Assembly: GCA_003279875.1 (NCBI GenBank)
Contig: QCGN01000006.1
Span: forward strand, 1-64,000
DNA length: 64,000 nt
Source: Prochlorococcus sp. AG-388-D03
GTDB taxonomy: Bacteria > Cyanobacteriota > Cyanobacteriia > PCC-6307 > Cyanobiaceae
Reading direction: 5' to 3'
Positions 12,535 to 23,982 of the stretch are shown piece after piece. A program made the translations under genes and the position numbers. Every line of letters begins with the position of its first letter. Position 1 is the stretch's first letter. The notes beneath the pieces are model-generated. The model did no database searches, was not told the DNA's origin, and saw only the letters and a program-made list of their open reading frames with translations.

Positions 12535-12927
12535 TTATAATCTGATATTTCTTCGATGTTTCGGATTACACCAATATATTAATGCCAAGACCCCAAATAT
12601 GGCAGATAAAAGTGTAACACCACCAATTCCAAAAATATCTTTAAGAGTGATTAATCGAAAAATAGAATATGGCGCTGTTCCCGTAATTATCATTGAAAGA
12701 GATACCAGAGTTAAGGTAACTCCCCATTTCTTCCCAGCCAAAAGAGCAGAAGAAGAAACTATTCCAACTATTGCTGAAGGCCAACCAAGGCTTATAGCAA
12801 GAGTAATATTAGCTACTTTTAGTGGGGGGCCATAACTTATAATTAAGGCGATTATGGGTAAGGCAATGATATTACTTATCAGTCCAACCCATGCAAGAAT
12901 CCAATATCCAAATACCCTTTCTCTCAT
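12535..12927 (-). CDS. Conserved membrane protein
   Basis: 130 aa with about 4 hydrophobic segments; preferred over the overlapping + strand ORF 12524-12835. Confidence 0.65.
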   Translation of the reverse strand: MRERVFGYWILAWVGLISNIIALPIIALIISYGPPLKVANITLAISLGWPSAIVGIVSSSALLAGKKWGVTLTLVSLSMIITGTAPYSIFRLITLKDIFGIGGVTLLSAIFGVLALIYWCNPKHRRNIRL

Positions 12928-13017
12928 TATTTTATTTAATTTAAAATAAACTCAAAGCTTTAATCTACATTATTAAGTAACTTGATTTTGACTAAACTTA
13001 ATAATCCCAAAATTAAA

Positions 13018-14658
13018 TTAATTTTTGGGTTTTGAAAATAATTTTTTTTCGGAATTTTCTAAATTATCAAATTGGGGGTGAATAGAATTTTTTTTCTCTG
13101 AAAAGACAAGTCTGTTTAAAGCATTTACAAAAGCATTTGCAGCAGCAACAACTACATCTGTATCTGCAGAATGTCCTGAATATATTTTATTATTATTCCT
13201 AATTCTTATAGTAACTTCACCTAAAGCATCTATTCCTTCCGTCACAGATTTGACTGAAAACTCTATTAATTCATTTGGAACTTTAGCTAATGCATTTAAT
13301 GCTTCGCAAACTGCATCTACAGGTCCAGTACCTATCGCAACAGCTGTATCTTCAGTATGTTCTTCTGTATTTATAAGAGTAACTGTAGCGGTAGGCTTAG
13401 ATGTACTCCCACAACTAACTTGAACGTGACTTAATTGAAATTTAGATTCTGGAAGTTGAACTTGTTCACTAACGATCGCTTCTAAATCTCTATCGGTAAT
13501 TTCTCTTTTCCTATCGGCTAGATCTTTGAAACGGGCAAAAGCATCATTCAAATCTTCTCTACTTAAATCGTATCCCATTTCTTCCAATCTTGCTCTTACT
13601 GCACTTCTCCCGCTAAGTTTCCCTAAAGAAATTTTATTATCATTCAAACCAACAGTTTTTGCATCAATTATTTCATATGTAAGTCTATTTTTAAGAACTC
13701 CGTCCTGATGGATTCCTGATTCATGAGCAAAAGCATTTGCTCCAACAATAGCTTTATTAGGCTGAACATTCATTCCAGTTAAGTTTGATACTAATCGCGA
13801 AGTTTTTGTTATTTCTTCTGTTCTAATAGCTGTTAAAGGAGTAGGTGAATCTGCACTTCTCCCAAAGAAACTATTAAAAAAACTTTTTCTTACATGTAAT
13901 GCCATCACTAGTTCTTCTAATGATGCATTTCCTGCCCTTTCACCGATACCATTTATGGTGCATTCTAGTTGCCTTGCTCCATTTTTCGCTGCCTCAAGAA
14001 AATTTGCAACTGCTAAGCCTAAATCGTTATGACCATGAACGGAAATAACAGCCTCATCAATATTTGGAACATTTTTATTAATATCAAAAATAAGCTTCCC
14101 AAATTCACTAGGAGTTGTAAAGCCTACAGTATCTGGAATATTAATAGTTGTAGCGCCTGCTTTTATTGCTAGTTGAATTACTTCATAAAGGAATTCAGGA
14201 TCACTCCTTGAAGCATCTTCACAAGAAAATTCAATATCATCAACTAAAGTTTTAGCATAACTAACCATTTCTGGAACAATTGAAATAACGTCTTTTCTTG
14301 ATTTTCTAAGTTTATGTTTTAGATGGATATCGCTAGTAGCGATAAAGGTATGTATTCTTTTTTTAGGAGCGGGGTTTATCGCTTCGTAACAAGCCTTAAT
14401 ATCATTTGTAGATGCCCTAGCTAAGCCACAAATTATAGGACCATTTTCTCCTCCAATTACTTCAGAAATTTTATTTACTGCTTTAAAATCTCCGGGACTA
14501 GCAAAGGGAAATCCTGCTTCAATAACATCTACTCCTAATCTGGCAAGTTGATGAGCAATTGCAAGTTTCTCTTCAAGATTTAAACTTGCACCAGGAGACT
14601 GCTCTCCATCTCTAAGAGTTGTATCAAAGATCAATATTCTGCCTGGATCTTTGGACAT
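13018..14658 (-). CDS. leuA: 2-isopropylmalate synthase
   Basis: [39 protein letters not shown]. Confidence 0.96.
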   Translation of the reverse strand: MSKDPGRILIFDTTLRDGEQSPGASLNLEEKLAIAHQLARLGVDVIEAGFPFASPGDFKAVNKISEVIGGENGPIICGLARASTNDIKACYEAINPAPKKRIHTFIATSDIHLKHKLRKSRKDVISIVPEMVSYAKTLVDDIEFSCEDASRSDPEFLYEVIQLAIKAGATTINIPDTVGFTTPSEFGKLIFDINKNVPNIDEAVISVHGHNDLGLAVANFLEAAKNGARQLECTINGIGERAGNASLEELVMALHVRKSFFNSFFGRSADSPTPLTAIRTEEITKTSRLVSNLTGMNVQPNKAIVGANAFAHESGIHQDGVLKNRLTYEIIDAKTVGLNDNKISLGKLSGRSAVRARLEEMGYDLSREDLNDAFARFKDLADRKREITDRDLEAIVSEQVQLPESKFQLSHVQVSCGSTSKPTATVTLINTEEHTEDTAVAIGTGPVDAVCEALNALAKVPNELIEFSVKSVTEGIDALGEVTIRIRNNNKIYSGHSADTDVVVAAANAFVNALNRLVFSEKKNSIHPQFDNLENSEKKLFSKPKN

Positions 14659-14894
14659 TAGATAAATACAATTTAGACATATATTAAGCTAATTAAAAAA
14701 AAATTACTAGATGTGGATTAATTTAATTGAATTTTATAGAAACAATCTTCAAACATTATTGATTAAATTTTTATAATTAAAAGTATTTTTATCAATTAAA
14801 TAAAGTATTCTTTATAAAAAATAAATAACTAAATATTTACCTAAACGTAAATTTTGATATTTTAAAACACTTTACTCTTAAGTCATAAAAAAGT

Positions 14895-16478
14895 ATGAAT
14901 GGGCCTTTCCCTAATAAAAATTACTTAGGCAGATTGGCAATCGTTTTACATGCTCATCTTCCATATGTGAGAAAAAATGAAAAAAATTCTTTAGAAGAAG
15001 ATTGGTTATTTCAAGCAATACTAGAAAGTTATATTCCATTGCTTCAAGTAATGGAATCTAGTAAAAAGAAGGATGCTTCTAACACAAAATTAACTTTCAG
15101 TTTATCTCCGACTTTAATATCTCTCCTTCAGGATAAGCAAATTCAAAAAAAATTCTCATCATGGATCAAAACAAGAATAGAATTTTTGACTGATTTACCT
15201 CACAAAGAACAAACTGCCTCTCAATTTCTTAGGAGGAATATAAAAAACAATTATTTATATTGGGAAGAATGTAATGGGAATTTAATAGAGAGATTTAAAA
15301 ATTTATATATAACTGGAAACTTAGATATCCTTACTTGTGCTGCTACTCATGGATATTTACCAATCCTTAGGGAAAACCCTGAAACTGTATTAGGACAAAT
15401 AAATACTGCAATTAGAAGTCATGAAATTATTTTTGGAACAAGACCCTTAGGAATTTGGTTGCCTGAGTGTGCCTATTATGAAAACTTAGATGAAATTTTA
15501 TTTAATTGCGGAATTAGATATGCAGTTTTAGACGGTCATGGTATCTTGAACGGATTCCCAAGGCCAAGGTATGGAGTTTATGCACCTATTTGTTCAAAGA
15601 AAGGCGTTGCATTTTTTGGAAGAGATAGTGAATCAACATTGCCAGTATGGTCTTCAAGAGAAGGATTTCCTGGAAATCCTGTTTATAGAGAATTTCATAA
15701 AGACTTGGGGTGGGAATTATCTACCTCAGAACTAGAAAAAAAAGGTATAACTACAAGCAGGCCTTTAGGATTAAAATTTCATAGGATTACAAACAATAAA
15801 GCTCCATTAGGCAAAAAAGAATTTTATATAGAAGATGAAGCTATAAAAAAAGTTGAAGAACATTCTGATCAATATCTATTATCAAGATCTAAACAATTGA
15901 AGAACCTTTCCTTATCTTCATCATTTGATCCTTTATTAATTGCTCCATTTGATGCTGAATTATTTGGACATTGGTGGTATGAAGGACCAAGATTTATAGA
16001 GAATATACTAAGTAAATCTAAAAAATATTCAATTAAGCTGACAAATCTAAAGGAAATTCTTCTTGAAAAGCCTAATCTTCAAATTTGTGATCCTTCTCCA
16101 TCAAGCTGGGGACAGGGCGGGTATCATAATTACTGGCTTAATGATAAAAATGCATGGATAGTACCAGAAATCACAAAAGCCGGGGCTGTTTTTGTTGAAT
16201 TAGCCTCTAGAAAGTTTACTGATGATTTTTCTATAAGATTATTAAAGCAAGCTGCGAGAGAGTTGCTTCTTTCAGAATCTTCTGATTGGAGTTTTATTTT
16301 AAGAGCTGGAACTACTACTGAACTTGCTAAAGAAAGAATTGATAGGCATATTTTTAGATTTTGGAAATTAATTGATATTTTAGAAAAAAGATCTATTGTA
16401 GATAATAAATTTCTCGAAGATATTGAAGAAGAAGATAAAATATTTCCTGAGATTAGAATTAATGATTGGCAATTATAA
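14895..16478 (+). CDS. Glycoside hydrolase family 57 / DUF1957 1,4-alpha-glucan branching enzyme-like
   Basis: VLHAHLPYVR, GIWLPECAY, FDAELFGHWWYEGP motifs. Confidence 0.9.
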   Translation: MNGPFPNKNYLGRLAIVLHAHLPYVRKNEKNSLEEDWLFQAILESYIPLLQVMESSKKKDASNTKLTFSLSPTLISLLQDKQIQKKFSSWIKTRIEFLTDLPHKEQTASQFLRRNIKNNYLYWEECNGNLIERFKNLYITGNLDILTCAATHGYLPILRENPETVLGQINTAIRSHEIIFGTRPLGIWLPECAYYENLDEILFNCGIRYAVLDGHGILNGFPRPRYGVYAPICSKKGVAFFGRDSESTLPVWSSREGFPGNPVYREFHKDLGWELSTSELEKKGITTSRPLGLKFHRITNNKAPLGKKEFYIEDEAIKKVEEHSDQYLLSRSKQLKNLSLSSSFDPLLIAPFDAELFGHWWYEGPRFIENILSKSKKYSIKLTNLKEILLEKPNLQICDPSPSSWGQGGYHNYWLNDKNAWIVPEITKAGAVFVELASRKFTDDFSIRLLKQAARELLLSESSDWSFILRAGTTTELAKERIDRHIFRFWKLIDILEKRSIVDNKFLEDIEEEDKIFPEIRINDWQL

Positions 16479-16484
16479 AAAATC

Positions 16485-17696
16485 TTATTTAATTTTTAAC
16501 ATCCCAAGCTTAACTTTTAAAGGAGAATTGATAAACATTTTACTCATTACATAAATTAGTTTTGGTAATGGAAGTGTATTTGTAAGAAAACCTACCCATT
16601 CTTTCGTTGATAATTTGAAGAAATTAGAAAAGAAGCTCCTTAATCTACTCTCATCAAAGCTCATTAATCTCCGGAGACCATATTGATAAAGCTTATGTCT
16701 TTGAGTTAATTCAAATGGCCACAAGACTGACCAACCTCTAATTGCCAATTCTCTTGAACTATAGTTTGGGTCTTTTAAAAAGATTGCTAATTTTTCAGCA
16801 AGAAATGGAGCTCTTCTTAATAGAGATCCAATCATATATCCAGACGCAGGATGAACCATACTTGCTGCTCCTCCAAAACCAAGAACTGATTGATTTTTAT
16901 ATGGTAAGGGTAAATTCATTGGGAATAAACAATTTTCTTCATGGATAATCTCTTCAACTTTTATACCTTTATTGTTTAATCTACTTAAAAGTCTTTTTTT
17001 TAGATTATCCTGAGATAAGGCTGGATAACTTGCTAGTGATGTCTCCTCAACAAAATAAGTTTCACTTCCAAGATCCATTGCATAAAGAAAAGAAGGAGAT
17101 GATAACAACTCTTCATTATTTAGATGATCAGAACGAAAATCCATTAAAACAAATTGGTCTTTATTTACAGGGGGAGAAGAAAATTTACCTACTATCCCAT
17201 AAGCAGCTTGCTGAGCGACTTCTTTTAAAAGTGGCCTTTTAATAAATTTGCTCTTGTGTCCACTTGCATCGATTACTAGTCTTGCCTTTAGTGTTAACCC
17301 TGAAAAACAAATTACTTCTGAATTTTTGTTTTCTGATTTAATTAATTTTGCAGTTTCGTTTAACCATTGAATACCTTTGCATGATTTCAAAAGTTCTTTC
17401 TGAAAAGCTTCCTGATTTATTAACCCGTAATCATAACTATGTTTTGTCGGATTATTCCCTTTTTTATTTAATCCATTCCCAAAGTAGCTCAAAGTTTTTG
17501 ACCATCTATGAGATAACAAAGAATCTAAACCTAGTTCTTCTAATTCAGATGCCCAAATCCCATAAGTATTCTCCCATTTTTCATAAGGAGATTTTGTTGA
17601 AATTCCCTTTATATTAAGATTTTGTTTAGCTAATTCCGAAGCTAAGCATAATGCGGCAGGTCCAGAACCTAAAATTAAAATATCAAGTATCTCCAT
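16485..17696 (-). CDS. crtL: Lycopene cyclase (CrtL type)
   Basis: LILGSGPAALCLASELA FAD motif, VIDASGH, GGAASMVHPASGYM. Confidence 0.9.
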   Translation of the reverse strand: MEILDILILGSGPAALCLASELAKQNLNIKGISTKSPYEKWENTYGIWASELEELGLDSLLSHRWSKTLSYFGNGLNKKGNNPTKHSYDYGLINQEAFQKELLKSCKGIQWLNETAKLIKSENKNSEVICFSGLTLKARLVIDASGHKSKFIKRPLLKEVAQQAAYGIVGKFSSPPVNKDQFVLMDFRSDHLNNEELLSSPSFLYAMDLGSETYFVEETSLASYPALSQDNLKKRLLSRLNNKGIKVEEIIHEENCLFPMNLPLPYKNQSVLGFGGAASMVHPASGYMIGSLLRRAPFLAEKLAIFLKDPNYSSRELAIRGWSVLWPFELTQRHKLYQYGLRRLMSFDESRLRSFFSNFFKLSTKEWVGFLTNTLPLPKLIYVMSKMFINSPLKVKLGMLKIK

Positions 17697-17721
17697 GGGA
17701 ACTGTTTAATCTCCTACTTTC

Positions 17722-20331
17722 TTAAGGCTCTTCTTCTTTAGAAATTAATTGATCTGATTCATCAATTTGTTCATGAGGAACTAATACAACTTCAGATAAA
17801 TGATCGCCATCATCTAGCTTTTGTAATTTTACTCCTGTAGCGGCTCTTGATTGCTGCGAAATTTTATCAGCATTCGTTCTAACAATAACTCCTCTCTCGG
17901 TAACAAAAATTAATTCTTCACCTTCTCCAAGCACCTTAAGTCCTACAAGAGAATCATCTTTAATTCTAAATTTTATTGCTCTTAAACCCATTCCCGCTCT
18001 TTTTTGCAATCTAAATTGGGCTACCGGCACTCTTTTACCTAGACCAAAAGAACTAGCTACTAGAACCCAAGGCCCTTTTGAAGAATTACTAACAACATCT
18101 TCATTATCTTCATTATCTTCATTATCTTCATTATCAATATTTGCTAATTGTTCTACTAGATCAGAAGTTAAAACATCCATTGATACAAGTTTATCTCCAT
18201 CTTTTAAGTTCATAGATTTTACACCTCTAGCAGTTCTGCCAAGAGGTCTTAATTCATTAATATCTAACCTGAAATGAATAGTCATTCCTTTTCTTGATCC
18301 AATTAAAACACTATCTCCTTCTGTAGATAATCTAACCCAGGTTAAAGCATCTCCGTCTTCTAGGTTGATTGCTATCAAACCATTTGAACGTATTTTTGAA
18401 AAAGCTGATAATGGCGTTCTTTTTATAAATCCAGCTTGCGTAAGCATTAATAAATAACGATCATTGTCGAAAGACTCTACTGAAACAATAGAAGTAATTT
18501 GTTCTTCCCTTGGTATTGGAAGGAGTTGAACAGAAGGAGTTCCTTTTGCGGTTCTGCTACTCATAGGGACTCTATATGCTGGAAGTGCATAAGCTACTCC
18601 TCTGTCACTAAAAAGTAAAAGAGTATCATGATCATTACAGCTTATAAATAATTTAACTTCATCATCTTCTTGAGTTTTTGTTCCTGCTTTACCTCTAGAC
18701 CCCCTGCTAGTAGATTCGAATTCACTAACAGGCATTCTTTTTAAATATCCAGCTGAAGTTAGTAAAACAACCGATCTCTCGTTAGCTATAAGGTCAATAT
18801 CATCTAAGCCCCCACCTAAATCAAGAATCTCCGTTTTCCTTGGAGATGAAAATCTTTCATCTATTTTACTAAGCTCGTCAAGAATTATTTCATTTATACG
18901 CTCTTTATTCTGCAATATATTTTTATAGTCTGTAATTCTTTTTGTAAGTTCATCATGCTCTGATTTGATTTTATCTGCTTCTAAAGCTGTTAACCTTCTT
19001 AATTGCATTTGTAAAATTGCATCTGCTTGAATAACAGATAATTCATGATCTTTTTGCAATTGTTCTCTCGCTGAATTTGTATCTTTTGCAGATCTTATTA
19101 AATCAATAATATTGTCCATGGCCTCTAGTGCTAAAAGAAGTCCTTTAATAATATGATCTCTTTCTTCTGCTTTTTTCAATAAGAAGGTTGTTCTTCTTTT
19201 AATTGTTTCAATTCTAAAATCTAGAAATACTTCCAACATTTTCCTAAGAGAAAGAGTTGTTGGTTCTCCATTGACAAGAGCTAAAATATTTGCACTAAAA
19301 TTATTTTGTAAAGGTGTTAACTTAAATAAATTATTTAAAACAACTTGGGGATATGCATCTCTTTTAAGCTCAATGACAATTCTCATTCCGTCCCTATCAC
19401 TTTCATCTCTAATATCAGAAATGCCCTCTAGTTTTTTATCATTTACTAGATCTGCAATTCTCTCAATTAAAGCTGCTTTATTAGTTTGAAAGGGGAGTTC
19501 AGTGATTATTACCGCATCTTTTTCAGCCCTTCCTGGAGATTTGATTTGTTCAATATCTGCAACACCTCTCATGGTTATAGAACCTCTCCCAGAATTGAAA
19601 GTCTCTTTAATTCCATCTCTTCCTAAGATCTGACCTCCTGTTGGAAAATCTGGACCTTTGATTAATTCAAAAAGTTCTTTATCTTCCATTAAGGGGTTTT
19701 TGATTATTGATTTAAGACCATTAATTAATTCTCCTAAATTATGGGGGGGTATATTAGTTGCCATTCCTACCGCAATTCCTGAGGATCCATTTAAAAGGAG
19801 CTGGGGTATTCTGGCTGGCAAAACTGTTGGTTCTTGTTGTGATCCATCAAAATTATCAGAAAAATCAACAGTCTCAGATTCAATATCCTCCAGTAAACTC
19901 TCATCTGTTAGGGATTGAAGACGTGACTCTGTATATCTCATCGCTGCGGGGGGGTCATTATCTACTGAGCCAAAATTTCCGTGGCCATCTATTAGCGGCA
20001 TTCTCATAGAGAAATCTTGTGCCATTCGAACTAGTGCATCATAAACAGCAGTGTCACCGTGAGGATGATACTTACCCAAAACTTCCCCAACAACCCTTGC
20101 ACATTTTCTGTATGGCCTACCGCTTGTCAATCCAAGCTCATACATAGCGTAGAGAATCCTTCTGTGAACAGGCTTTAGCCCATCTCTTGCATCAGGAAGA
20201 GCACGACCAACAATGACACTCATCGCATACTCTAGATACGATCGTGACATTTCATTTCTTAAATCAGTCTGAATGATTCGTTCATTATTCTCACTCAAAC
20301 CAGAATCCCCAGAATCAACAATATCGGACAT
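17722..20331 (-). CDS. gyrA: DNA gyrase subunit A
   Basis: [51 protein letters not shown]-terminal pinwheel repeats. Confidence 0.96.
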   Translation of the reverse strand: MSDIVDSGDSGLSENNERIIQTDLRNEMSRSYLEYAMSVIVGRALPDARDGLKPVHRRILYAMYELGLTSGRPYRKCARVVGEVLGKYHPHGDTAVYDALVRMAQDFSMRMPLIDGHGNFGSVDNDPPAAMRYTESRLQSLTDESLLEDIESETVDFSDNFDGSQQEPTVLPARIPQLLLNGSSGIAVGMATNIPPHNLGELINGLKSIIKNPLMEDKELFELIKGPDFPTGGQILGRDGIKETFNSGRGSITMRGVADIEQIKSPGRAEKDAVIITELPFQTNKAALIERIADLVNDKKLEGISDIRDESDRDGMRIVIELKRDAYPQVVLNNLFKLTPLQNNFSANILALVNGEPTTLSLRKMLEVFLDFRIETIKRRTTFLLKKAEERDHIIKGLLLALEAMDNIIDLIRSAKDTNSAREQLQKDHELSVIQADAILQMQLRRLTALEADKIKSEHDELTKRITDYKNILQNKERINEIILDELSKIDERFSSPRKTEILDLGGGLDDIDLIANERSVVLLTSAGYLKRMPVSEFESTSRGSRGKAGTKTQEDDEVKLFISCNDHDTLLLFSDRGVAYALPAYRVPMSSRTAKGTPSVQLLPIPREEQITSIVSVESFDNDRYLLMLTQAGFIKRTPLSAFSKIRSNGLIAINLEDGDALTWVRLSTEGDSVLIGSRKGMTIHFRLDINELRPLGRTARGVKSMNLKDGDKLVSMDVLTSDLVEQLANIDNEDNEDNEDNEDVVSNSSKGPWVLVASSFGLGKRVPVAQFRLQKRAGMGLRAIKFRIKDDSLVGLKVLGEGEELIFVTERGVIVRTNADKISQQSRAATGVKLQKLDDGDHLSEVVLVPHEQIDESDQLISKEEEP
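18099..18134. repeat. 9-bp microsatellite (cttcattat)x4 inside gyrA, encoding NED repeats
   Basis: Four perfect tandem copies read directly from the sequence. Confidence 0.95.
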
Positions 20332-20510
20332 ATAAAAAACCTTTCTTTAATAATAATCCCTGATTGCAAGAATGAATAAAATAATGCTAATAATTAATTT
20401 TCAAATACTAATATTCTTACACAAATAATAAAAAAACTCTTTTGTTTTTAAAAAATTATTGGCTTATTACACCTTTAGTTGTTAACTTAATCAGAATAAT
20501 TAAAAAAACC

Positions 20511-21674
20511 GTGAATATTGAAATTGGTTTAAACAAAAAAGTTAGAAGAGCTTATGGTATTGATGAAATAGCATTAGTGCCTGGCTCAAGAACCCTTGAT
20601 TATGATTTAACAAATCCTTCTTGGACAATTGGAAATATTAAAAGAGAAATTCCAATTATCGCAAGTGCTATGGATAGTGTTGTTGATGTGAATACAGCTG
20701 TAGAGCTCTCTGACTTAGGTGCTATTGGTGTTCTCAATATGGAAGGTATACAAACTAGATATGAAAATCCAAAAGAAATATTGAGTCAAATTTCATCTGT
20801 TGGAAAAAATGATTTCGTTCCTTTGATGCAAAAAATATACAGAGAACCCATCAAAGAAGATCTTATTTTACAAAGAATTAACGAAATAAAAGAAAAAGGT
20901 GGCATAGCAGCATTGAGTGGAACGCCGCAAGCTGCTATTAAATTTAAAGAAACACTAGTAAATTCTAAAATAGATTTATTTTTTCTTCAAGGAACAGTTG
21001 TTTCAACTAAACATTTTGGTATAGAGGGTAGTGAGACATTAAATATCGAAAGTCTATGTAAATCTTTAAAAGTCCCAGTAATTGCAGGAAATTGTGTGAC
21101 TTATGAAGTAGCAGAACTTTTAATGAATTCTGGAGTGGCAGGGCTAATGGTGGGGATTGGCCCAGGTGCTGCTTGTACTTCGCGAGGAGTATTAGGAATA
21201 GGCATCCCCCAAGCAACAGCAATATCAGACTGTAGTTCAGCTAGAGATGACTATTTTCAAGAAACTGGTCGTTATGTTCCCATAATCGGTGACGGAGGAA
21301 TCATTACTGGTGGAGATATTTGTAAATGCATTGCTTGTGGAGCAGATGCTGTAATGATTGGTTCTCCAATAGCTAAATCATCAAGTGCCCCTGGTAATGG
21401 ATTCCATTGGGGTATGGCTACTCCAAGTCCTGTTTTACCCAGAGGGACAAGGATTGAAGTGGGTACTACAGGTTCTTTAGAGAGAATATTAAAAGGACCT
21501 GCATTGCTTGATGATGGGACACATAATTTACTTGGAGCTATTAGGACATCAATGAGTACTCTTGGAGCTGAAAATATTAAAGAAATGCAAAATGTAGATA
21601 TTGTAATTGCACCCTCTCTTTTGACAGAGGGTAAAGTGTATCAAAAAGCTCAACAGCTTGGAATGGGTAAATAA
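20511..21674 (+). CDS. guaB: IMP dehydrogenase
   Basis: GVLNMEGIQTRYENP, GPGAACTSRGVLGIGIPQ, GDGGIITGGDICK; GTG at 20511 preferred over the 23-aa extension in the ORF track. Confidence 0.9.
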   Translation: MNIEIGLNKKVRRAYGIDEIALVPGSRTLDYDLTNPSWTIGNIKREIPIIASAMDSVVDVNTAVELSDLGAIGVLNMEGIQTRYENPKEILSQISSVGKNDFVPLMQKIYREPIKEDLILQRINEIKEKGGIAALSGTPQAAIKFKETLVNSKIDLFFLQGTVVSTKHFGIEGSETLNIESLCKSLKVPVIAGNCVTYEVAELLMNSGVAGLMVGIGPGAACTSRGVLGIGIPQATAISDCSSARDDYFQETGRYVPIIGDGGIITGGDICKCIACGADAVMIGSPIAKSSSAPGNGFHWGMATPSPVLPRGTRIEVGTTGSLERILKGPALLDDGTHNLLGAIRTSMSTLGAENIKEMQNVDIVIAPSLLTEGKVYQKAQQLGMGK

Positions 21675-21732
21675 TATAAAATCTTATCTTGTAAAATATA
21701 AAAAATTCTTTTTAGGAGTTATTATTAAATCA

Positions 21733-21789
21733 TGGGGGAAACCCCATACTCCTCACACACTAAATCGCCCGATTTATCGGGCTTTTTTT
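21733..21789 (+). ncRNA. yfr1: Yfr1 small RNA
   Basis: GGGG-AAA-CCCC 5' hairpin, unpaired ACTCCTCACACAC motif (21748-21760), terminator hairpin GCCCGAT..ATCGGGC plus T-run; lies between guaB and trxA, the known Yfr1 location. Confidence 0.93.
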
Positions 21790-21880
21790 AAGACATTTTG
21801 TTACTTATATGTCTTTATCTGTAATGAAATCATCACTTAAAAGAATAGCCTGCTAAATTTTCTAAAGGAATATCTAAATT

Positions 21881-22204
21881 ATGTCATCAGCTCCCGCCGT
21901 AACTGATTCTTCATTTGACAAAGAAGTCTTGCAAAGTGATCTGCCAGTCTTAGTTGATTTTTGGGCTCCATGGTGCGGTCCTTGCAGGATGGTCGCACCA
22001 GTAGTTGAGGAGATCTCTAAGGACTTTGAAGGGAAAATTAAAGTATTTAAGTTAAATACAGATGAAAATCCCAATGTTGCAAGCCAATACGGTATTAGAA
22101 GTATTCCTACCTTAATGATATTCAAAGGTGGTCAAAAAGTTGATACTGTTGTTGGAGCTGTTCCAAAAGCAACTCTTTCAAGTACCTTGACTAAGCACTT
22201 ATAA
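21881..22204 (+). CDS. trxA: Thioredoxin
   Basis: [18 protein letters not shown] active site. Confidence 0.97.
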   Translation: MSSAPAVTDSSFDKEVLQSDLPVLVDFWAPWCGPCRMVAPVVEEISKDFEGKIKVFKLNTDENPNVASQYGIRSIPTLMIFKGGQKVDTVVGAVPKATLSSTLTKHL

Positions 22205-22213
22205 AATAAAGAA

Positions 22214-22831
22214 TTGTCTAAAATAGGACTTATAGATTATGGAATGGGTAACATTCATTCCGTAACGAAAGCCTTAGAAAGTCTTGAAGAAGATATAATT
22301 TTGATTAAAAATAATCAACAAACAAGAGATTGCAAGGCTTTAATACTACCAGGGGTTGGATCTTTTGATCCTGCAATAAATAATCTCATTAATACAGATT
22401 TAATAAATGATATTAAAAATTGGATTAATAGTGGGAAGTCATTTTTAGGTATTTGTCTTGGATTACAATTACTTTTTGAATCTAGTGATGAAGGCTCAAT
22501 TAATGGACTTGGAATAGTGAAGGGCCAAATAAAAAGAATTCCTCAATTATCTGATCAAAGAATTCCGCATGTTGGATGGTGTGAACTTCTTCCAACAAGA
22601 AAAAATAGCTTATTAAGAAATGATGAACTAAATAATTGGGTATACTTTGTTCATTCTTATCATGCTGTACCCTCAAATACTAATGTAATAGCGGCAAATG
22701 TTAGTTATGGTTCTGAGAAATTAACAGCAATAATAGAACAAGATAATTTGCTGGCTTGCCAGTTTCATCCTGAAAAATCAGGTAAAACAGGAGAAAAACT
22801 TTTACGTAGATGGCTTAAACATATTCAATAA
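22214..22831 (+). CDS. hisH: Imidazole glycerol phosphate synthase subunit HisH
   Basis: DYGMGNIHSV, LPGVGSFDPA, GICLGLQLLFESSDEG, FHPEKSG; TTG start. Confidence 0.95.
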   Translation: MSKIGLIDYGMGNIHSVTKALESLEEDIILIKNNQQTRDCKALILPGVGSFDPAINNLINTDLINDIKNWINSGKSFLGICLGLQLLFESSDEGSINGLGIVKGQIKRIPQLSDQRIPHVGWCELLPTRKNSLLRNDELNNWVYFVHSYHAVPSNTNVIAANVSYGSEKLTAIIEQDNLLACQFHPEKSGKTGEKLLRRWLKHIQ

Positions 22832-22844
22832 TTCCATGTGATAC

Positions 22845-23432
22845 ATGAAATCAAATTTGAGGTTGATTGGAGGAAGAAGGCTTGAGAGCCCAAGGACTAT
22901 TGGTACTAGACCAACTACTCTAATGGTTAGAGAGGCTATTTTTAATATTTTGAAAAATACAGTAGAAAACTCCAATTGGTTAGATTTATTTAGTGGAACA
23001 GGAGCGATATCCTGCGAGGCCTATAATCATGGTGCCAAAAAAATAGTTGCAGTTGAAAAAAATAAAAACAACTCAAAAATATGTTTAAAAAATTTATATT
23101 CATTGCAAAATATTAATAATAGAAAAAATGATATTGAAGTTATTTGTAAAGATGTATTGATTTGGACAAAACCAAATAACGAAAGAAATTTTTCTATTAA
23201 TAATAATTTAGATAAAATAAAATTTGATTTTATTTATTTAGACCCCCCATATAGAGCCAATTACCATGAATTGGTTTTAAATCAAGTATTTAATTGTAAT
23301 TTTATTCGTAAAGGTACAATTGTTATTTGCGAGCATTCATTAGATTTGGATATTAAAAAGAATATTTTATGGGAGATATATGATGTTAGAACTTATGGTC
23401 AATCAAAATTGACTTTTTTAATCCATATCTAA
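22845..23432 (+). CDS. rsmD: 16S rRNA (guanine966-N2)-methyltransferase
   Basis: [36 protein letters not shown]. Confidence 0.92.
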   Translation: MKSNLRLIGGRRLESPRTIGTRPTTLMVREAIFNILKNTVENSNWLDLFSGTGAISCEAYNHGAKKIVAVEKNKNNSKICLKNLYSLQNINNRKNDIEVICKDVLIWTKPNNERNFSINNNLDKIKFDFIYLDPPYRANYHELVLNQVFNCNFIRKGTIVICEHSLDLDIKKNILWEIYDVRTYGQSKLTFLIHI

Positions 23433-23537
23433 CATTCCTGATCCTCTCCTATATTGATTCCATGCGCTTACAAATAATCCAAGAAGTGTAATTGGAACTA
23501 ATCCTAAAACTATTCCACATAAGAGAGGTTCAATCAT
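23418..23537 (-). CDS. petG: Cytochrome b6f subunit PetG
   Basis: Manual translation [39 protein letters not shown], 39 aa; absent from the ORF track because of its length. Confidence 0.95.
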   Translation of the reverse strand: MIEPLLCGIVLGLVPITLLGLFVSAWNQYRRGSGMLDMD

Positions 23538-23592
23538 TTTCTAGCATTTTTCTTATTTCTCATTCACAATTGTTACACAGCGACAATTTTTT

Positions 23593-23979
23593 GTGACAAC
23601 ATCTTCATCATCTGCAGCAGAAAAAAATTTAATAATGAAATTCTGGAAATGGAGTTTTATTATATTTGTGCTTTTATTAACTTTTGGAGTTTTATTTTAT
23701 TTAAATCAAGAAGAGAACAATACTTATATTCTTAAAACTCTTGAACTAAGCGGATCTGCTAAAGTTGGCGATACTCTCTTTAAAATGAATTGTGTCGGAT
23801 GTCATGGTATATCAGCAAGAGGATTAGTTGGACCAGACTTACATGCAATAACGCAGCGTTTAAATGATACGGAAATTATAAAACAGGTAACTGAAGGTCT
23901 AACACCCCCAATGCCAAGTTTTGAAATTGATCCTCAAAACATGTCCAACTTATTAACATATTTACATAGCTTAAAATAA
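23593..23979 (+). CDS. cytM: Cytochrome c, CytM-like
   Basis: Single CVGCH heme motif, N-terminal TM anchor, TPPMPSF distal Met ligand region. Confidence 0.8.
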   Translation: MTTSSSSAAEKNLIMKFWKWSFIIFVLLLTFGVLFYLNQEENNTYILKTLELSGSAKVGDTLFKMNCVGCHGISARGLVGPDLHAITQRLNDTEIIKQVTEGLTPPMPSFEIDPQNMSNLLTYLHSLK

Positions 23980-23982
23980 ATT

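Noticed and set aside
12524-12835. 103-aa + strand ORF
   Set aside because: Opposite strand of a coherent multi-TM protein at 12535-12927
19271-20009. Several + strand ORFs (19271-19489, 19658-19918, 19758-20009)
   Set aside because: Antisense shadows of gyrA with no family resemblance
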